DNA from: Oscillospiraceae bacterium
GTDB lineage: Bacteria > Bacillota > Clostridia > Oscillospirales > CAG-272
DNA: 61,460 nucleotides
Reading direction: 5' to 3'
NCBI GenBank assembly: GCA_015063685.1
Contig: SVTR01000017.1
Location: 1 to 61,460 of the forward strand
In this document: one piece after another, positions 8,304 through 17,000 of the stretch
Numbering within the stretch: the stretch's first letter is position 1
Layout: each line of letters begins with the position of its first letter
Made by a program: the position numbers and the translations under genes
The notes under the pieces: model-generated
Told to the model about the DNA's origin: nothing
What the model saw: only the letters and a program-made list of their open reading frames with translations
Database searches by the model: none

Positions 8304-9884
8304 ATGCTATCAAAGGTCTATAGCGCCGGTCTTTTCGGCATCGACGGCTTTCTTGTCAGCGTCGAGGTGGACGGTCAGCCGCGACTCCCGCAGTTCGAAC
8401 TGGTGGGTCTGCCGGATGCCGCCGTCAAGGAAGCCAAGGAAAGAGTCAGAACCGCCTGCGAAAACAGCGGATTCCCCTTTCCCGAGGCGGCTTTCCTTGT
8501 CAATCTCGCCCCTGCCTACCGAAGAAAGGAGGGTTCCGGCTTCGATGCAGCCATCCTTACGGGCATCATGTCGGTTTCCGGCCTCATCCGACGGGACGTC
8601 ACCTTGTCTGACAAATGCATCGTAGGCGAATTGTCTCTGTCGGGTGATTTCCGAAGCGTCAAGGGTGTTCTTTCCATGTGTGTTGCCGCCAGGGATGCGG
8701 GCATGCATGAGTTCTACGTCCCCTGGGAGAACGCCGCGGAAGCCGCGGCCGTGGAAGGCATCCTGGTTTACGGTATCAAGAATATGCGGCAATTGATCGA
8801 TCATCTGAACGGTCGCGCCGTTCTCTCCCCCATGCCACGCCGGGATATCTCCTTTACTGCCCGCGCCCCTTATGAAGAGGACTTTGCCGATGTCAAAGGA
8901 CAGCATCTGGCCAAGCGCGCCATGGAGATCGCCGCCGCCGGAGGCCACAACATCCTGCTCATCGGCCCGCCCGGCACAGGCAAGTCCATGCTGGCCAAGC
9001 GCCTCCCCTCCATTTTGCCGCCCCTGACCTTTGAAGAGGCTATTGAAACCACCAAGGTTCACTCGGTATCGGGTATTTTGCCCGAGGGCACTTCCCTGCT
9101 CTCCCGCCGTCCCTTCCGCTCTCCCCACCACACCATGTCTGCCGTCAGTCTCATTGGCGGCGGCGCCAATCCCCTCCCCGGCGAGGTTTCTCTGGCCCAC
9201 AATGGCGTACTGTTTTTGGATGAAATGCCTGAATTCCCCAAGCAGATCACCGACGCTTTGCGCCAGCCCATCGAAGACGAGGTAGTCACCATCACCCGAG
9301 CTAACGGCCGCGTAACCTTCCCCTGCTCCTTTATGATGGTAGCGGCGATGAATCCCTGTCGCTGTGGCTATTTTGGTGATCCCAGCGGTCGTTGCACCTG
9401 CAAGATCGACGACGTGAAAAAGTACATTTCCCGCATCAGCGGCCCCATGCTGGATAGAATCGACATTCAAATCGAGCTCCCTTCCCTGTCTTATGAAGAG
9501 CTGGCAACCCATGAGGATCCCGCCACGGTGGAAACCTCTGAAACGGTGCGCAACCGTGTCTGCGCCGCCCGAGCCTATGCCACAAGTCGCATGGCCAAGC
9601 TGGCCGGAGGGATGGATCAGGTCAAAAACGGCCGTGGCAAGACCATTCATTGTAATGCTCAGTTGGATGCCGCGGGCATCCGCAAATATTGTGAAACCAC
9701 CCCCGAAGCCGACCAACTCCTCCGCAACGCATACGCCGCCCTCGGTCTGTCTGCCCGTGGCTATTCCCGCATTCTGAGGGTCGCCCGTACCATCGCCGAT
9801 TTGGCCGAGAGTGACATCATACGGGAAGAGCATATTGCCGAGGCCATTCAGCTACGGAATCTGGATCGCAAATACTGGAACTGA
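8304..9884 (+). CDS. comM: YifB/ComM family Mg-chelatase-like AAA+ ATPase
   Basis: 526 residues. N-terminal ChlI/Lon-S5-like domain (MLSKVYSAGLFGIDGF, then FELVGLPDAAVKEAKERV), AAA+ core with Walker A IGPPGTGKSMLAKRLP (about residues 212-227) and Walker B VLFLDEMPEF, a zinc-like cysteine group in NPCRCGYFGDPSGRCTC, and the C-terminal Mg_chelatase_C domain (SARGYSRILRVARTIADL). ComM of naturally transformable bacteria is a branch-migration helicase; in Firmicutes the YifB role is less certain. ATG at 8304 follows AGGAGG at 8291-8296; the longer upstream frame has no such site. Confidence 0.93.
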   Translation: MLSKVYSAGLFGIDGFLVSVEVDGQPRLPQFELVGLPDAAVKEAKERVRTACENSGFPFPEAAFLVNLAPAYRRKEGSGFDAAILTGIMSVSGLIRRDVTLSDKCIVGELSLSGDFRSVKGVLSMCVAARDAGMHEFYVPWENAAEAAAVEGILVYGIKNMRQLIDHLNGRAVLSPMPRRDISFTARAPYEEDFADVKGQHLAKRAMEIAAAGGHNILLIGPPGTGKSMLAKRLPSILPPLTFEEAIETTKVHSVSGILPEGTSLLSRRPFRSPHHTMSAVSLIGGGANPLPGEVSLAHNGVLFLDEMPEFPKQITDALRQPIEDEVVTITRANGRVTFPCSFMMVAAMNPCRCGYFGDPSGRCTCKIDDVKKYISRISGPMLDRIDIQIELPSLSYEELATHEDPATVETSETVRNRVCAARAYATSRMAKLAGGMDQVKNGRGKTIHCNAQLDAAGIRKYCETTPEADQLLRNAYAALGLSARGYSRILRVARTIADLAESDIIREEHIAEAIQLRNLDRKYWN

Positions 9885-9906
9885 TCCCACCAAAAGGAAG
9901 GTTTTT

Positions 9907-11067
9907 ATGACACAACTTTTGTGCAGACTTTTTATAAAAGACAGAGACAACGTCACGTCTCCTGTGGTGCGCAGAGCCTACGGCACGCTGGCCAGCGTCG
10001 TTGGTATCGTTCTCAACCTTTTGCTGGCCTCCGGAAAGCTGACCATTGGCTTGATCACAGGCGCGCTTTCCATCCAGGCGGACGCCATCAACAATCTGTC
10101 CGACGCCGGATCTCAGATCATCTCTCTGGTGACCTTCCGTATCGCGGCCAAGCCCGCCGACAGAGAGCACCCCTTCGGCCATGCGCGGATCGAATACGTG
10201 GCCTCCCTGATCGTCTCCTTTTTGGTGCTCAGTATCGGATGGGATCTTCTGGCTGATTCCATCGACAAGGTCATTCATCCCACCGAGACGCTTTTCAGCT
10301 GGATATCCATCGGAGTCCTCGGTGTATCGGTGCTGATAAAGCTTTGGCTTTGCTTCTTCAACCGAAGGATCGCCAAGAAGATCGACTCCTCGGTCATGCG
10401 TGCCACCGCCGCTGATAGTTTGTCCGACGCCGGCGCTACCGCCGCGGTACTGGTAGCATCCTTGATCTATCATTTCACGAGCTTCGATACCGACGCCTAC
10501 ATGGGCATTCTGGTTGCCCTGCTCATCATGTTTGCCGGCATCAAAATCCTCAACGAAACCAAGAACTCCATCCTGGGCGAAAAGCCCTCGGACGAAATCG
10601 TGGAGCAAATCAACGAGGTGGTCTCCCGTTATCCCGCCGCCTTAGGTATCCATGATCTAGTGATCCACAATTACGGCCCCGGCCGTGTGATGGCATCCCT
10701 CCACCTGGAGGTTGACGGCCACGAGGATATTTTCAAATCCCATGACATGGCAGACCGTGTGGAGCAAGAGCTTCGGCAGGTATATGGCATCGAGGCTACG
10801 GTTCACATGGATCCCATCGTCACCAACGATCCTAGGGTAGCCGAGCTCCGTGAAATGACAATCGAGATCGTCACGTCTCTATACCCCGCCGTCAAGATCC
10901 ATGATTTTCGTATCGTTCCCGGTGATACCCACACCAATCTGATCTTCGACGCTGCCGTTCCCTTCGAGATCAAGGAGAGCGACGAGGCGTTGTGTCTGGC
11001 CATCGGCCAAAAGATCAACGAAGCCAAAAACGAGTGCTTTGCGGTCATCACGGTTGACCGCGTATAG
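9907..11067 (+). CDS. Cation diffusion facilitator (CDF) family metal transporter
   Basis: 386 residues. Six-helix CDF membrane domain with metal-site signatures NNLSDAGSQI and HPFGHARIEY in the first half and DSLSDAGATAAVLVAS in TM5. A cytoplasmic C-terminal domain follows, holding the dimerising region (HDLVIHNYGPGRVMASLHLEVDG) and a second copy-like stretch (KIHDFRIVPGDTHTNLIFD). Exports divalent metals such as Zn, Mn, Fe or Co against protons; the metal cannot be assigned. AAGGAAGG precedes the ATG at 9907. It starts 22 nt after comM and is probably co-transcribed with it. Confidence 0.9.
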   Translation: MTQLLCRLFIKDRDNVTSPVVRRAYGTLASVVGIVLNLLLASGKLTIGLITGALSIQADAINNLSDAGSQIISLVTFRIAAKPADREHPFGHARIEYVASLIVSFLVLSIGWDLLADSIDKVIHPTETLFSWISIGVLGVSVLIKLWLCFFNRRIAKKIDSSVMRATAADSLSDAGATAAVLVASLIYHFTSFDTDAYMGILVALLIMFAGIKILNETKNSILGEKPSDEIVEQINEVVSRYPAALGIHDLVIHNYGPGRVMASLHLEVDGHEDIFKSHDMADRVEQELRQVYGIEATVHMDPIVTNDPRVAELREMTIEIVTSLYPAVKIHDFRIVPGDTHTNLIFDAAVPFEIKESDEALCLAIGQKINEAKNECFAVITVDRV

Positions 11068-11084
11068 TTCATCTCAAAAATATC

Positions 11085-11122
11085 AAGGCACAGGATTACG
11101 CCGAATATCCTGTGCCTTTTTC
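11085..11122 (+). terminator. Terminator of the comM-CDF unit
   Basis: A perfect 12-bp stem, AAGGCACAGGAT with its complement, around a 10-nt loop and followed by a T-rich tail, 18 nt after the CDF stop. Confidence 0.9.
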
Positions 11123-11338
11123 CTTTCCCCGAATTTTTTCACTTTTAGGTATAATCCTTGCAGGTTTTTCAAATAATAGCAACACGCCGCACATGTGTTG
11201 GGTGTGATCACACAAGATCCCCGGCGGCACTATCTTTTTCTCACGCACTTGTCTCGCGCTACCGTACCCATTATTCGAATGGCGGTTTGCCGCAACAACA
11301 GGTGCAGCATTCCATGGAATCTGAAAGGAATTTATGAT

Positions 11339-11893
11339 ATGAAAGCAACCGGTATTGTTCGAAGGATCGACGATTTGGGGCGTGTGGTTATCCCCAAGGA
11401 GATCCGCCGCACCATGCGCATCCGCGAGGGCGACCCTCTGGAAATTTATACTGACCGCGAGGGCGAGGTGATCTTTAAGAAATACTCTCCCATTGGGGAA
11501 TTGGCCGCTTTCGCAGGTCAGTATGCCGAAACACTGCACAAGACTTGCGGGCTGGACGTGGCCATATGCGACCGCGACACGGTTATTGCCTGTGCGGGTA
11601 TTTCCCGAAAGGAATACACCGACAAGCCTCTGTCCGAAGCCCTGGAGGCCATCATTGAGAGCCGTTCTCTTTACGCCATGAACCCCGGTGATGATCGCAA
11701 GCCCCTTCTTCGGGATGGCGGCTCCCACTTTATCAGCTGTGCCATGCCCATCATCTCCGAGGGAGACCTGGTTGGTTGTGTGGTCTCTGTCCGAAGTGAC
11801 ACCTCCTCCTCTGCCTCTCAGCTGATGGCAGACGCGGAATCCAAGCTCATACAAACCGCCGCAGGCTTTCTCGGCCGCCAGCTTGAAAGCTGA
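11339..11893 (+). CDS. spoVT: Stage V sporulation protein T-like regulator
   Basis: 184 residues. An N-terminal AbrB/SpoVT swapped-hairpin DNA-binding domain (ATGIVRRIDDLGRVVIPKEI, residues 3-22, through about 50) is joined to a GAF-like sensory domain (about 56-184). This two-domain layout and length match SpoVT, a late forespore regulator of sigma-G genes, and imply that the organism makes endospores or descends from spore formers. ATG at 11339 follows AAAGGA; an overlapping ATG at 11334 is out of frame. Monocistronic. A TATAAT-like -10 lies near 11150 without a good -35, so the promoter class is unclear. Confidence 0.93.
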   Translation: MKATGIVRRIDDLGRVVIPKEIRRTMRIREGDPLEIYTDREGEVIFKKYSPIGELAAFAGQYAETLHKTCGLDVAICDRDTVIACAGISRKEYTDKPLSEALEAIIESRSLYAMNPGDDRKPLLRDGGSHFISCAMPIISEGDLVGCVVSVRSDTSSSASQLMADAESKLIQTAAGFLGRQLES

Positions 11894-11936
11894 TCCTTAT
11901 TCAAAGGGTCCCTCTGAAAAATCTTTTCCGAGCAAC

Positions 11937-11969
11937 AAAAATCCCTTGCGAAAAACGCAAGGGATTTTT
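11937..11969. terminator. Bidirectional terminator between spoVT and the glycan-uptake operon
   Basis: A perfect 14-bp stem (11937-11950 with 11956-11969) flanked by A and T runs. It serves both spoVT (plus) and the converging seven-gene operon (minus). Confidence 0.92.
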
Positions 11970-11994
11970 GTATAACTGAGGATTTCCTCAGAAA

Positions 11995-13095
11995 TTATTC
12001 TGCGGTCAGACCGGAACGCTCGATACCCTGTACCAAGAAGTTCTGGCAGAATGCATAGAGGATGACAAGAGGCAGAATGATACAGATACCGCAAGTGTTT
12101 CTGATTGCGGAATAGTACAGGTTCTGACCTGCGTAGTCCATCTTCAGGGAGCTGGGGATTTCAACGATATCAGGCATCAACACGATCTTATTAGTGGTAA
12201 AGAACAGGTTGGTGTAGAAGTCGTCCATCCACTGCCAGCAGAAGGCGAACAGGAACACGGTCATCATCATGGGGATAGACAGGGGCAGAATAATGGTGAT
12301 GAAGGTACGGAACACGCCCGAACCGTCGATGTAAGCGGACTCTTCCAGAGCGTCAGGCACGCCGTTGAAGAACTGACGGAGCATGAAAATGTACAGACCG
12401 TTCTTAAAGGCAAGACCCGTTGCGGACAGGATGATCAGAGGCGCGTACGTGTTGGTCAAGCCAAGGGCATTGTCCTCAAGATTCAGAATCTTGATGTTCG
12501 CCAAAATCTCGTTGACGCCCTCAAAGCCCGCAATGTCGATGGAAGCACCACCACTCAAGAAGGACAGGATGCCCCAGATGTCGAAGTAACGGAAGCCCAT
12601 GAACATGGAGAGCTGGAGGGTCTGGTGAGGCACGATCATGGTCAGGATAACCAGCGCCATGATCAGCTTGTTACCACGGAATCTGAACTTAGCAAGGCCG
12701 TAAGCGATAACACAGCAAACGAAGGTCTGAAGGACACCGCAAATGAAGGAGATGATAAAGGTGTTGCGGAAAGCTTCAAAATAATCAAGCTCAGTCAAAA
12801 CAGCTTTGTAAGTATCCAGGGTGAAGTTTTTGGGGATCAATCGAACCGTAACGTCTACGAAATCCTCAGGAGCCATGAAGGAACCTGCGATCTTCGTCAG
12901 GAAGGGGTACAGAACGACGTAGGAAATACCGATCAAAAGAACCAGGCGGAAGATGTACCAAACGATCTGCTGGAAGAAATAGAAGTTCAGGAATTTTGCC
13001 TTCAGTCTTTCCTTCAGAGGTGTTCTTTCGAAGTCCACCTTGATCTTATTCTTGGATTCCTTTTTAATCTTGGGTTGTTGCATATTTACGTCCAT
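11995..13095 (-). CDS. Carbohydrate ABC transporter permease (MalG/LplC type), distal pair
   Basis: 366 residues with six predicted membrane segments and the inner-membrane EAA loop EESAYIDGSGVFRTFITIILPL, which docks the ATPase. MalG-type sugar permeases are usually near 280-300 residues; this one has an extra 40-residue charged N-terminus and a longer periplasmic loop (about 150-190). GGAGG lies 7 nt before the ATG at 13095. Last gene of the operon; pairs with the permease just upstream. No ABC ATPase follows, so it must use one encoded elsewhere. Confidence 0.9.
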   Translation of the reverse strand: MDVNMQQPKIKKESKNKIKVDFERTPLKERLKAKFLNFYFFQQIVWYIFRLVLLIGISYVVLYPFLTKIAGSFMAPEDFVDVTVRLIPKNFTLDTYKAVLTELDYFEAFRNTFIISFICGVLQTFVCCVIAYGLAKFRFRGNKLIMALVILTMIVPHQTLQLSMFMGFRYFDIWGILSFLSGGASIDIAGFEGVNEILANIKILNLEDNALGLTNTYAPLIILSATGLAFKNGLYIFMLRQFFNGVPDALEESAYIDGSGVFRTFITIILPLSIPMMMTVFLFAFCWQWMDDFYTNLFFTTNKIVLMPDIVEIPSSLKMDYAGQNLYYSAIRNTCGICIILPLVILYAFCQNFLVQGIERSGLTAE

Positions 13096-13107
13096 TGTGC
13101 CACCTCC

Positions 13108-14082
13108 TTATGCGTCACGCTTTTGATAGAACACAAAAGCGGAGAAGATACCGACAACAGCGAGGATGATCAGCACGACGATCATGAAGTACATCCAAGC
13201 CATGGCGGAGGAACGCACCTGTCCATCGGTTGCCTGGTACACCGAGTTGATGTAAGACATAACCGAGTTGGAGTCGGTGGTGAAGGAGTCGATGATGGTG
13301 TAGACACCGTTGACCAGGATCATGGGGCTGATCATGGGGAAGGTGATCTTCCAGAAGGTTTCCCAGGCGGTTGCACCGTCGATACGGCAAGCCTCGTAGA
13401 TGGCAGGAGAAATAGATTGCAGACCTGCCAGGAAAATCAGCATCTGTACACCGGAACGGTTAACGATATCGTAGATGTTGTTGATCATATCTACAACGTA
13501 CGTTACGAGCTCGGTACCGATCTTCATAGAGGAGAACAGGCGGGAGATATCCATCGCCGACACGATCTCAGTAGACGCGCTACCGCCCGAACCGTCGTTG
13601 ATACCGGACTCCATCATGGTACCCAGAATGTTCTGGCCCTCGATGGATTCCATGATACCTGTTGCAAGAATAACGGGGATGAAGAAGATCGCACGGAAAG
13701 CCGCACGGCCCACCATCTTCTGGTTCAAAAGCACTGCCATGAACAGAGAGAAGATCAAGATGGCGGGAATATCGAAGGCCAACTCGCCCAGACCCGCAAT
13801 CAGGGTCTGAACGAAGCTGGGATCCTCAAAGAGCGCCCATTGATAGTTATCAAGGCCCGCCCAGATGAGCTCGTAACCACCACCGGTGATGATCTTGAGC
13901 TCATGGAAGCTCATCCAGATAGAATTCCAGATGATAGGCAGATAAACGAATGCGAAACCGATCACGAAAGGCAGAACGAATACCCAGCCGGCCCGAGCTT
14001 TTTTGCGGTCAAGAGACGCAACTTTACGCTTCTTGGCCTTGGGCGCGCTGACCGTTCCTTGAAGGTTAGCTTCATTGGTCAT
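13108..14082 (-). CDS. Carbohydrate ABC transporter permease (MalF/UgpA type), distal pair
   Basis: 324 residues. Cytoplasmic basic N-terminus (KAKKRKVASLDRKKARAGW), then six membrane segments and the EAA loop YEACRIDGATAWETFWKITFP. A periplasmic insertion rich in Gly and Ser (about 150-200) separates the first membrane helices from the core. GAGGT precedes the ATG. It starts 11 nt after the DUF5696 gene. With its neighbour it forms the second permease pair of this operon, which is unusual for a locus with a single solute-binding protein. Confidence 0.9.
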   Translation of the reverse strand: MTNEANLQGTVSAPKAKKRKVASLDRKKARAGWVFVLPFVIGFAFVYLPIIWNSIWMSFHELKIITGGGYELIWAGLDNYQWALFEDPSFVQTLIAGLGELAFDIPAILIFSLFMAVLLNQKMVGRAAFRAIFFIPVILATGIMESIEGQNILGTMMESGINDGSGGSASTEIVSAMDISRLFSSMKIGTELVTYVVDMINNIYDIVNRSGVQMLIFLAGLQSISPAIYEACRIDGATAWETFWKITFPMISPMILVNGVYTIIDSFTTDSNSVMSYINSVYQATDGQVRSSAMAWMYFMIVVLIILAVVGIFSAFVFYQKRDA

Positions 14083-14093
14083 GTAATTTTACC

Positions 14094-17000
14094 TCACTTT
14101 CCTTTCTGATAGGGGATCTCAACGTAATCATACGCAGGAATCGTGTACTGAACACCGTTATAAACCACGCTGACGGAGAAGTTGTTGTAGTTGAGGACAA
14201 AGGTTGTGTAAGCCTCATAACCGCCGGCTGCCAGAGCAGAACCATAGGTTACGGCTACGATGCGACCGTCATCGGAAAGATACTTGGATGCTTCCTTTTC
14301 CTCTTCCTCGGCGGCAGAAGACTGGATACCGATCAGAGCATCGATATCAGCTTCCGTCATAGCACCGGCATACTCGGTTACGTACCAGCGGAGCAGAGAC
14401 TTCAGCTGCTGACCTGCGGTATACAGATCATCGCCGTAGATCTCGGATACGTGGAAGGTGGGCGTCTTAGCAGCACCCAATTCCTCCAGCACCGCGGTAT
14501 AGTACTTATACTTGAAGTACTCCTCAAGTTCAGCGGCCAGAGTATCGGCAACATCCTCAGTAGCAAAGTAAGCATCGATCAGCTCCAAGACCTCATCCTC
14601 GTAGATAGCGGTCAGCTGCTCCTCGCTTCTATGGCTGAGAAGTGCGTAATCGGGGATCTCACCTCTGCCGGCATTCACCTTAATCTCAGTAATGAGCTCA
14701 GAGATGGTAGCGTTAAAGTGCTTGTCGACCTGCTTCAGAGCATTCTTCAACTTCTTGGATTCGATGGTGGTAAAGCCGGGAGCCTCCTCGCTCATCTCAT
14801 AACCCTCAAAGCCGTTGACCAGGTGATAGCAGAAGAAGTTCAGAACGTCGGTGGTCAGATTGTTCTTACCGGATACGTGGTGAGAGATCTCACCGGCGAT
14901 TGCCGCAACAAAGCCATTGGCATTGTTCTCAACGCCGTCCACCTCATACTGAGCGTTAGCCAGAGCGGAGAGAGCCACGTTCAAGATGTCATATACGTCA
15001 GCATCTTCGGGCAGCTCAGCAGCCAGCTTTTCGCACAGAACAGCAGCGTTTGCGCGAACGGCCGCATCGGCCTTAGCCAGCTCTGCATCGTAGTAGAAGT
15101 TTTCATAGACAGCTTCCTTGCGGGCAGTCAGATAATGGAAGTATACATACTCACTGATCTCAGCAGCGGCATCGGTATTCTCCTTGAAGGTGTATGCGGA
15201 GAGTGCATCGGTCACAGCGGCGATGATGTCGGCCACGGTTGCATCGGTTGCGCCGGGCAGAGCCGCGGTGATGATCTCATCAATGGCGGCCATGGCATCA
15301 GCCTTGGTCACAGGATTCTCATCATCAGCCTTCGTGGGCAGATCCAAGCTAAGGGAAGGAGCCTTGGAAGAGACGATGGCGTCGGCAGCCATAACGGATA
15401 CAGCCTTCAGAAGCTCGGCCTTTACGTCGCCATAGTTCTCAGCCAACTGAGCCGCGATAGCATCCACGGAAGCCATAACAGCCGCATCGTTCATCAGAGC
15501 GGTGTAAATAGCGGCGGTGGACTTATCGTCAGCGGCATAAGCTGCTACGAAGTTGTTGACCAAGAGAGTCAAGCTGCTATCGGTCATAGAAGAAACCTTA
15601 ACAACCAGCAGGCTCGTAGCTTCGGGCTCGGGATAGACGGTATTCAGAGCCTCCTGATAGTACTTAGCCTTGATGTAGTTCAGCAGATCGGTCTCAAGGG
15701 TATCGGGAGTTGCATACTCGACCTTGGTGTCACTGCTGGAAGCAGAATCCTCAATCTTCTTTACGCAAGCCTTGATCAAACTATCCATCTGATCCTCAGT
15801 AAAGAGATCATCAAGGTTGTAGTTGCCATCCGTTACCTTACCGAGAACGCCGGAGGTACCGGTCAACTCCTTCTTGATCAGATCGTCGATCGCCTTGGTA
15901 ACGTTGGTGATGTTAGCGGTATTGGAAACCGTCTTACCCTCCTTCATGCGGGTAGGCACGAAGTTCAGGGCAGGAATAATGCTACCTTCGCTGATACCGG
16001 CGACACGAATGAGCAGCATAGCACGGAAGTAATCCAAAACGTGCTTGTCAACCTCGCTGAGCTCACCCTCAGCAGCATTGTCGGAAAGTGCGGGGTCAAA
16101 GGCGTACTCGTCACCAAGCAGCTCTCTGATGTAGTCTACCAGACCCTTAACAGAGGACTCGCCGTCCTTCAGACCGTACTTGGCAATGATCTCGTCGTCG
16201 GTCAGATCACGGTTAGCGTCCAGGTAACGGAGCAGGTCGATCTGATCCATGGACAGACCGTAATCGCCGGTCTGGATCATATTGAAGAGGTTCTCCATCT
16301 TACCAACGGTGGTGTTCTCGTTATCGCCATAAGCTCTGAGCACCAGCTCGGTGATGTGGGTATGGATAAAGGTGTCGATTTCAGCCTTGCCGACGGTCAT
16401 CAGGAAGCTGATACCCAGCTTCTGCTCCATCATGGCTCGGGTTGCCTCCAGCTGCTCCTCAATCTCAACAATGATGCTCTGAGGAATGCCTTCGGTAGAA
16501 TTGATGAGCAACTGACCGCTCTCTGCATCCTCCAGGAGCTTGCTCAGGTTCTCATAAGCCACTTCCATCTCAGCGATGGCTCTGGAAATGTTACGGATAT
16601 GGGTCAGAAGCTGTGCTCTTGCCTGCTTCTGAGAGACCTTAGCGCTGTCAAGACGGGCCTGCATAGCGATCTTTTCCTCAGAAGAAGCTGCGTCATACTC
16701 AGCCTCAATAGCCTTCAGCGCCTCGTTAGCCTCCACGAAGGTTGCGTAGCGACGCTCAAAGCTTCTATCACCGTTGTAGTACAGATAAGCCGCGCCCTGG
16801 TTACCGCTGTACTTGGTAATGCAGAGCTCGATGAAGGCCTCTGCCTGTGCCTGGGTGCTTGCGATGTTATCACGAGCGTCGGCAACGGCATCGTTCTTCA
16901 GCTGCTCCTCGTACTGAGACTTGTTGCTCTGGAAGTCCAGAACGGTGTTGAAGTCTTCCATGATATCGCCATAGAGCTCGTCGGTATCGGGAACACGCAT